Positions 46,201 to 59,152 of a stretch of 64,000 bases of DNA are shown piece after piece. Source of the stretch: Astrocystis sublimbata. Lineage: Eukaryota > Ascomycota > Sordariomycetes > Xylariales > Xylariaceae. How positions within the stretch are numbered: the stretch's first letter is position 1; the number at the start of each line of letters is the position of its first letter. Where the stretch lies: assembly GCA_022453515.1 (NCBI GenBank), contig JAJNNY010000060.1:62001-126000 (forward strand), given 5' to 3'. Both the position numbers and the translations under genes were made by a program. Under the pieces are notes generated by a model. That model saw nothing but the letters and a program-made list of their open reading frames with translations, was not told the DNA's origin and made no database searches.

Positions 46201-46700
46201 CTGCATGTGACCAACCCCCCAATTGCGCGCCAGCCTGTTAGCCTGCGTGCGCGTCCCAAGTGAAACAAACCACTTGCTCATGTGGAAAAAAGGGAGGAAA
46301 GGAAGAAAAAGCAATCTCCGGTCATGATGATGATGATGCGTAGGTGGAGCGGGGTAGTCTTTCCCTCACACTCCGGGTATCAGTGTCGTGGATAATGATG
46401 ATGATGTGGTTGTAAGAAAAAAGCAAAGAAAAAAAGCTCCGATATGCTATGTACCGTAGTCCCAACCGCTCACGGCGAGGAAACCGCGACTGTCGGAAAA
46501 CAGGGCAGTAGAGAGGCGATGCCAACGCCAGCCAGCCAGCCCAATAAGTCAAAGTAAGTCAGAAAGACAAAGCAGAGTGGTTGTGTTTCTCACTGGGGTA
46601 TCGATGTGCCGTCGTAGCTAGTAAAAATCAAATCGCTGATTGAAATGAAAAAAAGCATCAAGTTCGACCAAATTTCTGTTCGACAGCTCTAGCTCATCAT
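43238..46700. other. Long intergenic stretch, no supported gene
   Basis: About 3.5 kb between the promoter of the dehydrogenase gene and the 3' end of the SWIRM gene. Open frames are short. A directly repeated aaaataaaagaagg unit lies at about 44732-44760. No tRNA, transposon end or conserved coding segment was recognised on either strand. Confidence 0.45.
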
Positions 46701-48005
46701 TCAAGATGACAAAACCCAGGCCTTGTCGAGCCAGCCGACTTTGTCGAAGGCGGTCCAGAGCTTGGAGGCCTTGTTGACATCAATTCTGCACGCCTGCTGC
46801 GCATCCGTCTTCCGGAACACGTCCCGTCCTCTCTGGTAACCTTGGCTGCGCGCGACGAAGATGCGCCGCTTACTTGTGAGGTAGACGGCGCCGGTCAATC
46901 GCAGAGTGGATGCCAAGACCAGCTCTTCCGGGTGGAGGAGATGGCGATGCGGGTCGTTACTAAGATCCGGGCAGCTGGCGGGGTTAATCTTCCAGTCAGC
47001 CTGCAAGTTGTTCATGACACCGGTCTTGGAGTCCAGAGTCTGCAAGGGCGGGCAGATATCCTGGATCGAATTGAAGTCGTCATCAGCCCGGTTCTGGGTA
47101 GTCCCACGACGGGAGCTAGGGTCCGGCGTGGAGCTGGGCGCCCGAGCAGCGGGTCTGCTCGGCCTGGGTGCAGCGGGGGTGGGACCTGGGCCGGCGCGAA
47201 TGGGACGGGGCGTGGTGGTCATGGCCTGGGTTACCGTGGTGGACTTGATCTTGATTATTTTCGGGGCTTTGGCAGCAGGCTTAGCACGCTGCGGTTCCTT
47301 GCGGATTGGCTGCGGCTTGGTGGCGGGCAGGATATGAGGCAGTTTGGAGCGCACATGCTGCTTCTGGGCCCGATTGTCTGCCCTCAGTTGATCGCGCTCT
47401 CGCTGCAACCATGCTCGAGGATCTCTCTGGTACGCTTTCATGATTTGAGGCGTTAGGTGAAGCATGAGCTCATAGTCCTCCTGCCTGGGCGGGGATACGG
47501 ATCTGAAGAGTTCCATAGGACGAGCCGCGATGTGGCTCTTGACAATCCGCCTGACATCGGGGGTTTCCTCTGCGGAGAACAGAGGCTGCGTCCCAAAGAA
47601 ATGAGACGCCTCGTGAGGATACAAAATCGGATCCTTTGTCGACGCCGAAGAGTCTTTCACGACGTGTTTGTCGGCCGGTGTCGAAGGCGAAATTGGCGGT
47701 GAAAGCGGGTGAGACACGGAGGCAATTGGACATCTTGCATCGCATGCGATGGAGCCCGTCGATACGGACATAACGTTCACACTGTTGGCTTTGCCAATGC
47801 TGGTGATTCGTGCAAACGACTCAAGTTTTGGCGGCTCTGGAGGCGACATCAAGTTGCTAATGTCCATGCTTTGCTTCGTTGTAGCGACCTCGGGAGATGC
47901 CGAAGCCATGGTATTCCTGACGTTGCAAGGCGTAGGGCGGAGGGAGAATGGGAAGTGGCCGCCGGAATGTGTATGAGTTGCTGATGTTTGAGGGTCGGGA
48001 GCCAT
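46701..48005 (-). CDS. SWIRM-domain protein (chromatin-associated, Fun19/Laf-like)
   Basis: Single exon, 434 aa. Most of the protein is predicted disordered: Ser/Thr/Pro-rich N-terminus, a SPPISPS stretch, and a Pro/Arg/Ala-rich middle (about 230-300). The C-terminal 85 residues form a SWIRM domain (HPEELVLASTLRLTGAVYLT, SKRRIFVAR, then VNKASKLWTAFDKVGWLDKAW). A second conserved block DYELMLHLTPQIMKAYQRDP lies near 176-195. Family knowledge: SWIRM domains are DNA/histone-binding helical modules in chromatin complexes; fission yeast Laf1/Laf2 and budding yeast Fun19 share this simple architecture. The first ATG (48005) is used; a second in-frame Met (MASASPEVATTK) lies 32 residues later and may be the real start. 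Confidence 0.83.
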   Translation of the reverse strand: MAPDPQTSATHTHSGGHFPFSLRPTPCNVRNTMASASPEVATTKQSMDISNLMSPPEPPKLESFARITSIGKANSVNVMSVSTGSIACDARCPIASVSHPLSPPISPSTPADKHVVKDSSASTKDPILYPHEASHFFGTQPLFSAEETPDVRRIVKSHIAARPMELFRSVSPPRQEDYELMLHLTPQIMKAYQRDPRAWLQRERDQLRADNRAQKQHVRSKLPHILPATKPQPIRKEPQRAKPAAKAPKIIKIKSTTVTQAMTTTPRPIRAGPGPTPAAPRPSRPAARAPSSTPDPSSRRGTTQNRADDDFNSIQDICPPLQTLDSKTGVMNNLQADWKINPASCPDLSNDPHRHLLHPEELVLASTLRLTGAVYLTSKRRIFVARSQGYQRGRDVFRKTDAQQACRIDVNKASKLWTAFDKVGWLDKAWVLSS

Positions 48006-51000
48006 GGATGATTGCCAGGCAACAGATGATGTGTTGGTTTGTAAGCCACAATCAGGTTGGGCTGAAGGGGTGGCGAATCAAGTTAGGCGTGCGCAGGAGC
48101 AAGTTACGGCTGACTCAATTGCCAATAATCAAGCGGAAGTAAAAGACGACAGTAGTAGAGCGGCGGGACGCAATTGAGAAGGCTTGCGACCGGGCGATGG
48201 GAATAAGCGCAATTGTTGGAGATGTTGGTTTCAGCACAACGGAAACGGCCAACAGCGAGCCTAGGTTATGGGCGTGACTGTGACAGCGTCGAGAGTGTGG
48301 CTGCACGGCTATTGTTGGTTCCACGGAGGTGACGACGACGAACGAATAAGTACGTCTCAATCCAATCTACCTAATGGAAGGATGGCGTGGATTGCGTGGA
48401 TGGATGGAGAGTGGGGGGCTGTGCTGGTGCTGAGGTGTGTATGGCAGAACGAGGCAGAAGGAGTCGAGGATTGGCTCCGAGAATCAATTGAGAAGCACGA
48501 CGTGGATGAGAAGAGGTTGAAGAGGCAATTCGCTCAGCTCTTCCCAAACGGGCGCTTTCTGGTTGGCAGAGCCGAGCAGGCTGTGAATGGGAATCAACCA
48601 AAGAGGACAATGGCGACTTGGACAATGGCCATTTATACCTTGGTTTCAGGCGTGAGGCGAGTGATGTGTGTGCTACGTAGCGTAGGTTACGTAGTGAATT
48701 GGGCGAGTTGAAGAAGCGACCAGAGCGGACGGGGGCATCAGTTGGTCGCACAGTTTGGGGTTTGGCTGGCCAAAGTGCAGTTTAAGTCGTCAAATACGAT
48801 CCCAAGGGAGAGAGAAGTTGGGTGATGGGCAAGGCGAAGCCAATGCGACCCCGGTGCGCTTGAGATGTGTGAGCTGGGAATTTATACACTTTAAGCGTAC
48901 CGATTGAGTTTGGCTTTACTTACCATTAGGCCAGGTTCAAGATGCGAACCCAAGAAGTGCCAGGGGCGGGGATTGAGTGGTTATGTACTTATGCAAAGTG
49001 TCCAGGTTCCCGTTTAACAAGTTGAACCCGCGGGATGGATGGGCGGGCAATTGATCTAAAGTCCGAAAGCCGTTCTCTAGCGTTCCTGATGCTAGGTAGC
49101 AGAGGGTGAGATGATTCCAGAGTCGCCGTGAAGAGTCACAGACCATAGATAAGTAAGGTTAGTTGAGTGGCGAAGTAGCTGGCGACCGGGGATAGCAACA
49201 GCAATGACTTGGTCGTGGCGCGCACGATATAGCAGAGCTCGCGGGAATAGCAGCAGAAAGCAACGGGGGGAAGATGAGAGAAGGAAGAAGCTCCATTCAA
49301 GATTCCGGGAGGAGAAGTCAGAAGAAGAAGAGTATGAAGAGGGAAAAGGCCGTCAATTGTCTCGTCTGTCGGTCTGTATGTCTGTGTGTATGGGTGTGTA
49401 TGGATGTCTGTCTGTACCTAACGTCGACGTACCCAAGTGTTGTCTGTGTATGTGTGTACTAACCACTCATATGCAAGTGGGATGGATGGGTGACCGAATT
49501 GGTTGGAGAGACTCGAGTTGGGACAGAGCTGGAGGCAGCATTCCAGAAAGTGCAATTAATCGTACACCAGGACAGGCAGCAGTAGTTGTACCCCCAGCCC
49601 AACGCACCACTTACATCGACACCAAGCGCGGCGGCATTGCCCTGTGCTTCAGATCTACGGCTCGCCAGCCAAACTACTACTGGTTTGCCCACCAGGAATT
49701 AGGGCAAACTGCACGACCGCATGCGCGCAGGTGTCGATACAGGATACAGGATACCCGACTGTAGGTGGGTGGGTGGAACAAGACAGGACAAGAACAAGAA
49801 CAGGACGGCAGACGACGAGGGTGTCTCCTGATGGAGTGGGATGGTGTGGTGGGTGGTTTGGGTGGTGAGGGTGGTGAGGGTGGTGAGGGTTTGGTGCTGT
49901 GGCAGCAGCCGCTGTTAGTGGTGTTAGGTGGTGGTGTTAGGTGGTGGTGTTAGTGGTGTACTGGTGTTGTAGTGCTGGGAGCAGCCAGTCACACTGCCCT
50001 CCACGCCCCTCCCGCGACCCGCCCACATCTAGTCATCAGGTACATCTTGTGAGAGGTAGCGCAGGCCAGATGCAACACGCGGCGCAGCAGGGGTGTGCAG
50101 GTGTGCAAGAGGTACCTGGGTACTTGACCACCTCTGCCGGGCCCAGGTACCTTGGGGAGTGGCTGAAGCAGCGCCTGAGCAGAAGCACAAAGGCCTGCCT
50201 ACGGGCATCCAAGGCATTGAACCTCAATCTCAGTGCCTGGCCACGCATGTACCGCATGTACCATTCTGCCCAGCGGTACTTTGGGGTCCGGAGAAGTGAC
50301 TCACTCGTCTGGCTGAGGGAACTATTGCCAGCGTCCATCCAATCAGAAGCGCAAATGGACAGCGTCTCTCTCCAGCCAACCATCGCACCTCGTCCACCCC
50401 AGCTCTGACCTAAAACGGTGACTTTGCGGCAGAACACCCCTGTCCTGGCCAGTTGCGGGACTGATGCTGGGTTCTTTCTGCAGATGCAGAGCGTCAGGGC
50501 CTCCTACGTACTTAACTTAACTTACCTCTTACTGAGGGCTGGCATCAACTTCAAGTGGTGTAAGTCGGTAGCATGGTTCTTCGCTCAGACTTGGACATGT
50601 ATAATCCAAGGCCAGTCCGGTTCATCCAGCATGCCTCCCTCTGCGTGACGCGATCTCGTCCAGTATCCAGATTCGCGTCGCCCTCCAGCGAACGCACGGT
50701 TCCCTTGGGCCAATCCAAGTGCAACAAGCATCGCTGTCCGTCTGGCCAACTTCCTGCCGGGCAGGCGGCCAATGACGCCTTTCCAAGTATCTTTGGAGTT
50801 GCTGGTCTGAGCTGTGTGTTTCGACGGTGGGTTTGTAACGGGCTACCGCGCACAAAGAGAGTGGCCTGGCCGCCGTCGAAACAATATGCAGCTTGCGACT
50901 CGCCAATGCCCATAGTCTGGAGCCTGCGAGCCCGTCCGCCTGCTTGCAACTCGCCAGCCAGGCAGGGAGGGAGGGGAAGGGGGGAGGGATCAGGGCCATG

Positions 51001-54000
51001 GCGATTGACGACTGAGGATGGACGAAGGGCTGTTGATTTACTATGTACTTACTGGGACTCTCCCTCCCTGCGTTCGACGTCTGACGCCCCGACTGCGGGC
51101 GAGGTGAGTGTTAGCATCGTACCAAACCCACCATGCGGCGGCGGAGTACAGGACAAGAAGACTTCAAATCTAAGGCATTTGTGATACTTGAGGTGGTGGA
51201 CCTCAGAGCCGCCTCGGCCAATTGCCTTGCGCAATTGGCTCGAGCTGTGCTCGACCTAGGTAACCCCCTCTTTGACGAAACGACTCATCTGTGTGGCGAC
51301 AACGCGACATATTGGGTACCAAGTTCACGACCTGTCTAGATACCAGGCAATCTGCACCGTTGACCTTGATGTCGTGGAACCTAGCAGCCCCATGCCATGC
51401 CGTGCTGTGCCATGGCAGCGTTCGCGCAATTGCGTGCGTACGAGCGTACAATGGACCGTATTGCACCGTTTAGAGTTTAGAGTCCTTTTACTGACCCCAT
51501 CTGTGAACGGCCTGCGTGGGCAGTCTGTGTGATGACTACGTCTATGGCTGGGCTGTACTACGTCGACCAACTCACCGAGCTTGCGCTCTCCCTACTATTA
51601 CTACAGTACATAGAAGCTAAGCACTTAGATTACCATTGCAGCCCAATGATGCAGTCGTATCGAGAGGGAGGCGTCTACATGTAGTTCGCGTTGATTGGCG
51701 GGCTATATTTGGGAACTAGTTGGGTTTCTAGTTGATGGGAGTGGGAGTGGGAGCTGCCGGCTCGCTGTTACTATCGACGTCCTATTAATAAATCGACTAC
51801 CATCGAGATGGTTGCCGTACTTCCAGCCTACCTAGAGGAGCAGAGGGGTATCTGACAATCAATTACAGCTTTGCGTAATGTGCAATGTATGAACCACTCA
51901 AGGGACACACACGACACGAATCGTTGCAAAGTGCAGCTGTTTCAATTGCGCTGTCTGCCTCTTTATTGGCGGATATCGCGCTTGGTCCAATTGTGCCATT
52001 GTGGATTGGGGGGTGTCTGGATCGCCATCGTGCATTGTCTCCATTGTCTCCAGCAAAGCATGCGCCGCATAGAAACCTATCTACTGGAGAACCTCGCAGC
52101 GCGACAAGAGGCATATATCTTGTTGCGGTCGCGTTAGGGCGTGAGTTGTCGACGCCCGTACTTATGTACAGCTCACCCAGTCCAGCATTGGTCTAGGTCT
52201 AGCCCAACTATCGGCAAGCAAAGCAATGACGAGCAGGCGATGACGATTCAGGCAATCTACGCAGCCGCATCCATTGGCTCAACTTCGTCCAGTTGTTCGC
52301 TGCGCGCGTTGCTTCTGCCTGCGCAGATGCGTCGCGGCATCATACTATTGCCTGGTGCGCACGAACTGGCTGACGCGACGGACAAGTGGACTTTTGTTAG
52401 GTAGGGATGGAGAGAGCCGAGTTGATGGCGATGGCGATGCTTCGTCATCCTACAGTGCCTAAGCCTATCTCCGTGTCTTTTTCTTCACCCATCATGCTTA
52501 TGTCATCGTCAACATCGCCAGTGGCGGATAAAGCGGGAAGAATACAATTGTTTCCCTCACATTGAGTGGCGCTACCTGAGGTACAGTACACTTTTGTGCG
52601 CCTGCGAGCCATAGTGGCAATGTGAAAGCAGCCCCCATGTCTGCCTCCCCTCTTTCAGAGCAGAACGGACGGACAAGACGGAGCAGCATTTTCGGAGCTC
52701 GGGAAGGCAGAGACGAGGTAGGGAAAAGCCCTTGCAGGTAAACACAAATTGGCCAATCGCGCGGGGGAATTGGCGGCGATGGGGACGGAGGGATGGCGGG
52801 ATGGCGGGATTGCGTGGGCTTTGTTAATGGCTTCATGCAGCAGCCTGGCTTTGTGAGTCATTATGCGATGGCATGGCAGGGAAATGCATAGAAGACGCAG
52901 AGATTCTGAGGCGAAGATGAGACGCAGGGAACAACAACAGTGGTTGGAATCAATCAGAATCAATTGCGAGCCGCTACGCTCGTCGTGGTGAAGTGCAATT
53001 GGGCAATGTTTCCTAATCCTCCTCTGCGCATCGTGGCCATTGGCTGCTGTTGAGTTAGGCTGTCGCTGGACTTACGCCCACTGCTCTTTTCTGCTTAGCG
53101 CCTGGGCTTTTTCTTTTTGCATTAAGGTTGTCTGCCTGGCCGCCCTCCAGGCGTTGAACGTGCCAGGGCTGTCACTCACTGGGCAAGCAAGCCCTTCCAC
53201 TCTGCAGGGACACTTGTACCTGCGGACGCTGAGAAGTATCGATACTAGCGCTGGCCTGCCCGATACTTGCACTTCAACACCTTACATCATGTGCCCATTG
53301 CGAAGTCACAAGCCCACACGCCAGACATCCAGATGGCCAACCTTGGAGATAGTGTGTGCTTGTGCCATTTATCGAACCAAACATCTCGAGCGATAAGCGG
53401 GTTTTATCGAAAGATAAGACCCGCCCCCTCCCGATTTCCCATCTAGCACGTCCCCGCCCTGAAGTGGTGATGGTGGTGGTCTTGGTCGTGATGGAAAGAG
53501 CCAGAGAGTTATCTCCGTAACGTACATCTATTGCCTCTACTCTCTTCTCATGCATGCTAACAAGTCCATTGAGATACAATTCAGGCAGATTAGAGTTTGG
53601 CAAGCTCCAATTGATGAATGCCGAAGAAGAAGGGCTTGAAACCCAGCTGTACCAGCTCCAAGGCAGACAGACTACCAGGCGAGCCAGGGCGCCTGTTAAC
53701 AAGGGCAGTTGGCAAAAGTGGCGAGGATGGCGCGCCTATCAGCAAATCATGCAACGGCGTTTTTGCACTTCAAGGCGCAATGCAATGAAATAGTCAACCT
53801 AACTGAGATGAGAAATGCAAAGGTATGGTTACATCCGGTGGGTTTGAATTGCTCCAAGATTGAGACTCAGAAGTGCATACTGTATGTGGGCAATATGCAG
53901 GGTTACCACAGGCTGCCGTGCATGTAGAATTGTCTCTCTTGTTGCTGATATTCCTCCAATTCTGAAACTTATCTCATGAACGGAGAGATGTAAGGGAAGA

Positions 54001-57000
54001 CATGACCAAGCCTGCCATCCCGACAGATCCGGCACTGATTGGTCATCTTGTCGACGCCGTCGTACATCCGGTAAATCCACCTGCGACTACGCCACGCCAC
54101 ATGGATCTTTCGGCCGAACTGCAGCTGGGCATAATACATAGATCTACCTATCGCCGTAGATATCTTACCCTTCGAAAGATCGTCTCGAGAATACCTACCT
54201 ATTTACACGTGCCGGATACGAAGTTTGGGTCATCCACGCAAGGTCGATGCCATCATCGAATTGCTGATGGTCTACGACAACTCTGGGTTCTTGGTATACT
54301 TACCCGCCGAAGCTCCATGCATGGGTATGGTTGTAGAGGTCTCCATCTGCTTCATCACGCAACCGGACTGCTGAGTATGCCCTTCCCGATACAGGTTTGG
54401 TTCCTCTTCATGTGGACGATGCCAAGTTGCGCCAAAGCCAGAATGTTGCCGTCTTGATTCCCTTCCTCATTTCCAGCGCTTAGATAATGGCGATGGGCGA
54501 CGTGCGCACTGGCATTCTGAAACGAACACGTCCACCACGTGTACTCGGGCCAAGTTACGTCGAGCTCATCATTCAACAGGTATAATGGCAAGCTGATAAC
54601 TAAGCGAAGGACTAATTAAGGCCAATTCAGGGCGCCGATTGGTGCCCGGGCGTCGGAGGATCGCTGCGCGCACGGCAAGCTAATCTCTCCGCGATCTGGC
54701 ACGGCAGGTCTACGGCGGCACGAACCTTGTTTTCGATTGCGCCCGTGCCTCTCGCCTCTCGCAAAACTTGTACCTCTCGCCCTTACCCACTTACACAGGG
54801 ACTGGACGAGGTTTCACCGGCATGTGTGGCCACTGGCCAGCTGGGTGGTGTGTTTCGGAAGACGGTGTTTCGTGGCCAAGCCAGATGTCGCGTCATCTAC
54901 ACGACAAGGTGCCGCCTTGGACGGGGCTCTCTCTCTCTCTCTTGTGTAAGTGCTCCCGTCTGGACACCACCATCCTCGTCGCCTCTCTGGCCAGGCTTGA
55001 TCACGCTGCTCTGATATCCGATGTCAGTTGACCTCGACGACTCCCCCAATCCCCCACACACCCAAGAGCATAGCGATACACCAAACTCAACTAGTCGGTC
55101 ATGTGCCACAGCGGAGGCGGCTTGGAGGGCGCTGTGGTGGTGTGCAGCCTCCACTCTCGTGTCTTTAACGCGCCACACTCATGTAATACAACTACACAAT
55201 CACGATATGCGGCCTGCGATATCCAAGACAGGCGGCGGGCCTTTCACTGACGGTGTCTCTTATCGTCGATGTTGAATACTGCGTAGTAGGTGGAGAGAGC
55301 TGACATATGATTCCGGATGGAGTTACACAACAAAGAAGGTACTGTACATACAATGAATTCATTTGCCCTGAGGGTGGTAATCCAATTCAGGAAACAGAGG
55401 GAATACTACCCCAGCATCCCAGCTTACTCTATCCGTTTTCACTCCCCTCGTCAGCCTGGATGCGCTGAGGTGCAATCAAGCTAATTTCGGCAGGAACTTA
55501 GGTATGGTACTTTCACGATCACCGTGCAGCGTCGACCCCTCCGAACCCCTCACCCTATCCAGTCCTAACCTTATTGTACTCGACGCAACAGCAGCATCCG
55601 GAATGGGCCTCATCTGGCCAGGGGGCCTGTTGACTTGCCCCTCCACCCCACCGACGTTGCGGCCGACTACTGTCAGTGGCTGAATTGAGATCTCGCAGCC
55701 TGTCCGTTTTATCGATCATTGAAGCATAATACCTACATGATAGAGATTGTCAAATAGTTATTGTTGGTGTTCGGCTTCATGCCAATTGACCATCATGTGA
55801 GCCAATCATGCAGTGCGAATGAAACTACCTAGTGAGCAATACCGTGTTGCACGAAGGGGTGCTTGTAAGTAAATCGACGGGTTTTGACTTGACCCTCGTC
55901 AATGGTTGCGGCAGCGTCGGCATCTACAATACTTCACAAGATAACCTTCATCTCTCAATTACAATCGGCAGGTGCACGCAATGGTCTCATAAGGCAGTCG
56001 CGAGGGACACACTTACCGTAGTAGGTGTCTGGCTAAGCCGTGGGCTAGCCGCCTTTCTCACTCTCTCCAATACAACAACAACATCCACCCCTCTGCTCAT
56101 CCACTCCCCATCTCCCACCTCCGCGTAGGCATGTCGGGAGGTGTTCAATGACAGACTGCAGCCCTTCCGTCGTGGAATCTAAGTCGCCCACAACACATAC
56201 GATACATATGATATAATACCTCTCTTTTCTCTCGTTTGATTGACCTCAGCTGGCCATCTACCCTACCCAAACCAACCGATTACTTCCGACATCTCGTCCA
56301 GTGGACCCCAGCTACTCCAACCTTCGGCTTCCACAACAGGCGATATATCTGTCCTTGTGCACCCTTCTCCCCCTTCCCTTTCCCAGCCAGACCCAGTGGG
56401 CGATAGTCTCATGACCAGCAGTAGCCCACTCATCACCCATCACCCACGCCCCGCGCTCAAGCTCAAGCTCGAGTTTGGCTCTCTCGTCCAATACAGTGTA
56501 TTGTCAATCGTATCCATGCATCATGGATGTGAGCGAGAGTTCTGCCTCTCCGCTTTGGCTGCCCGGCTATCCCCGAGATCCAGCCATTCGAGCCGGCCCG
56601 AGTCCGTCTCGTCCTGCTGCAGTTGAGATCCTTCCCAAGCTTGATGGCGGCCTGGCCGAGCTGTGTTATCTGCTTATCGGCTCAGGCTAAAGACCTGCCT
56701 AATGCAAAGGACGCTTTGGCCAGATACCCGAATGCCGAGCCGTCGGCGGCCAACAATAACCCTCTCCCACTTGAGATCCCTCCCTGTCCCCCGCGCGATC
56801 GCAGTCTGGGCCTGGCATCCTGGGGAACCGAGAACCAAGGACAATGCTCCCAGGAGGAGCCGTCAGCCTGCATTGGCACCCGCAGTTGCTGTTCCTCTCG
56901 TGATCCTCCGCTTCCAATGGTAGACGGGCGTACTTCGGGTCTCTCCATCGTGCCCAGCACAGCCTGCTCCCAATTCCATCATCTGCCGAGCCTGTTGTTG

Positions 57001-58549
57001 CCCTGAGACTCCTCGCAATCTAATGTGCATACCCTAGCCCCCAACCAAGGCGCCTGCAGCTGTGCTATGTTTTGCTTTACACGAGTCAACGAGAGAGAGC
57101 TGGAAAAACCCGCAGGTTAGCTAAGGTTAGGTAGGCAATCCATGTCCTGCATGGCTGATGCGCCCAGCCAGCAGCAGCCATGCCAGCCCGCCAACAAGCG
57201 AGAAAGCCAACCCACGTTGCCGCTTGCCGGGGATGCGAGGTTCCAGAGCCTTGGCTTATACGCGCAACCACGCTGCGCGGCCTGTCGTGCCCATGCGGCT
57301 ATAAACTAATGCTAGATCGCCATCATGTCCGTCCCTCCTCTGCAGCAGTCCGCCCGTGGCCCTGCGCTGGCGTCTCTCTATCTTCGCGTGCCACGGAACG
57401 AGTCCCCATTCCCATCGCCTGTGCTGTCGGGATCATGGAACCGCGGACCCTTGCGGGTGGATGGCCTGCGTGGTGCTGCAGTGCGCGCGCGGTACGGCAG
57501 AAGATATTGCTCACGGCCCAACTGCGTCATGCCGACAGAATCTGACAGTTCACTTTCACAATTGGACGGGGACCACTGCCACTGCCAATCCCCTCACTCC
57601 TCACTCCTCACTTTTCTGCCCGCCTGCCTGCCTACCTGATCTGCCTACCTTGCTTGCGTGCTTGCCCCAATTGGCCATGCAGCGGTGAAGCACTTCCTGG
57701 TCCAGTCAGCAGCCGTCGAGCCAGACTTGGGTGTTCTCCAATCGCGCCGCCCTCGGTGATCCTGAACATGCACGAGTTACCGCTGCCCGTCATCTCACCC
57801 GTCCGTTTCAGCCACTTCCAGACTTCCCTGGCCTCGGTGATTGTTGCCCTGGCCGGTGCTTCTGCGCTATTCTCTTCCCCCCAATCCCCAATGTCGCCGT
57901 GTCATCTGACATGGACTGGGTTTGACGTGACAGGCCTGACCGCCTGGGCGTTTGCTTACTGGTAAGCACTCTTTTCGTTTGTCCCGCCGCCTGCTCGTTC
58001 GCTCGCCCATTCCGTTGCCCTTGTCTTGCCTTGCCGTTTGAGACAAACATGACGAGTGATCAGACGGGGACGGGCAGGAGAGGCAGGCGGCGCTGGGTCG
58101 CTGCGTTAGGTCCGTGCTGTGGGCCTCATTTATTTCATTCCACCGGCTCCCCTCCGCGTGCTTCTAATGTCGCATTCCTTTTCGTCTAGCTCAAGCCCTG
58201 TGCTTTGGGTTGATTTGCAGTGCACGGACGATTGACTACCGGGCCCTCTCTTTTTCTTTCTAGAAGCTTTCTAGAAGAAGGGGAATTCCAGAAAAAGTCC
58301 GAGAGATCCAAAAACATAAAAGAGATCTTCCTCATCTTACATCATCCCAAGCTTCGCATATGTTGGTGGCGGGAATCCACTAAGTCGGAAACGGGAAAGG
58401 CAAACCACCATCGTGCCGTGCCGGGCCACACCAACCCCAGCGAAACGCGCCGCCGCGTAGCCGCCACTAGAGACGAAGGGGAGAAGAGAGAGAGCCAAGC
58501 CAAGCTTTTATTCAGCAGCATCAACTTCATCAGCAGCAAGCAGCACCCA
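48006..58549. other. 10.5-kb stretch without a convincing protein-coding gene
   Basis: Between divergent SWIRM (-) and Nudix (+) genes. GC content is near that of surrounding DNA, so stops are sparse and many chance frames occur (longest 203 codons at 50573-51184), often open on both strands. None shows a family motif, sensible composition or splice-joined continuity. Simple sequence is scattered: gtgtgtatg runs at 49376-49460, ggtggtgag runs at 49853-49890 and several tgctt/ccctt runs. No tRNA, transposon terminal repeat or recent duplicate was recognised. It could hold long 5' UTRs, noncoding transcripts or an unrecognised multi-exon gene. Confidence 0.5.
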
Positions 58550-59152
58550 ATGGCGGAAAGCTGGTGGAAGAGCACCCTGTACCCGTCTGAGCTCTACGTC
58601 GAGGCCTGCGGCGCCATCGTGTTCGACGCCAACAACAAGAAGGTGTGCCTGCTCAACCTGCGGCGGACAGGCGAGTGGGTGCTGCCCAAGGGACGACGCA
58701 ACTGCCACGAGACGCGGCAGGAGGCGGCGTGCCGCGAGGTGCGCGAGGAGTCTGGTTACGATATCGCCCTGGTGCCGCTGACGTTGCCGACGCGCGCGCC
58801 CGCGGCGGCCGAGCCCCCCGACGTCAAGGATGTACCACGCGTCTACGACGCTGTAGTCGAGCCGTTCATGCTCGACATCCGCGACCTCGACCAGAAGGGC
58901 GTCAAGCTGGTCTGGTGGTTCGTCGCGGAGCTTGAGGATGAGGAGGACGCCGTCCGCGGGGGCAAGGGCCGGGGCGAAGACCAGTTCCGCCCCGAGTGGG
59001 TCGATGCTAGGGAGGCGGTGCAGAGGCTCACCTTCCAGCGGGATCGCGATGTTCTCGCGCGCGCGGTCGAGCTCGTCAAGCTCCGGGCGAATATCAATAT
59101 CAATATGATGCGAGACTGCGACTACGGCTCCATCGATGGTGTGTCGATGTAG
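58550..59152 (+). CDS. Nudix hydrolase (diphosphoinositol-polyphosphate/Ap-n-A type)
   Basis: Single exon, 200 aa from the ATG at 58550. The same frame is open back to 58220, but that leader is low-complexity and unlike the family, while MAESWWKSTLYPSELYVEAC starts where the fold begins. The Nudix box is complete: G48, E54, R62, E63, E66, E67 and G69 in GRRNCHETRQEAACREVREE followed by SGY. GEWVLPKGRR precedes it as in diphosphoinositol-polyphosphate and diadenosine-polyphosphate hydrolases. Family knowledge: Mg-dependent cleavage of nucleoside or inositol pyrophosphates. An acidic loop (ELEDEEDAVRGGKGRGEDQF) is inserted near 136-155. The 3' part encodes DAREAVQRLTF, the typical C-terminal helix. 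Confidence 0.88.
   Translation: MAESWWKSTLYPSELYVEACGAIVFDANNKKVCLLNLRRTGEWVLPKGRRNCHETRQEAACREVREESGYDIALVPLTLPTRAPAAAEPPDVKDVPRVYDAVVEPFMLDIRDLDQKGVKLVWWFVAELEDEEDAVRGGKGRGEDQFRPEWVDAREAVQRLTFQRDRDVLARAVELVKLRANININMMRDCDYGSIDGVSM

Noticed and set aside
50573..51184. 203-codon frame in the 10.5-kb gap
   Set aside because: Composition (Arg/Pro/Ser/Cys-rich) and an overlapping open minus frame (50551-50999) suggest noncoding DNA; no motif seen.
51217..51239. Small inverted repeat gccaattg...caattggc
   Set aside because: 8-bp arms with a 7-nt loop are expected by chance in 10 kb; no poly-T or gene context.
58220..58549. N-terminal extension of the Nudix gene
   Set aside because: In frame and open, but low-complexity, unlike the family, and likely 5' UTR; the fold starts just after the ATG at 58550.
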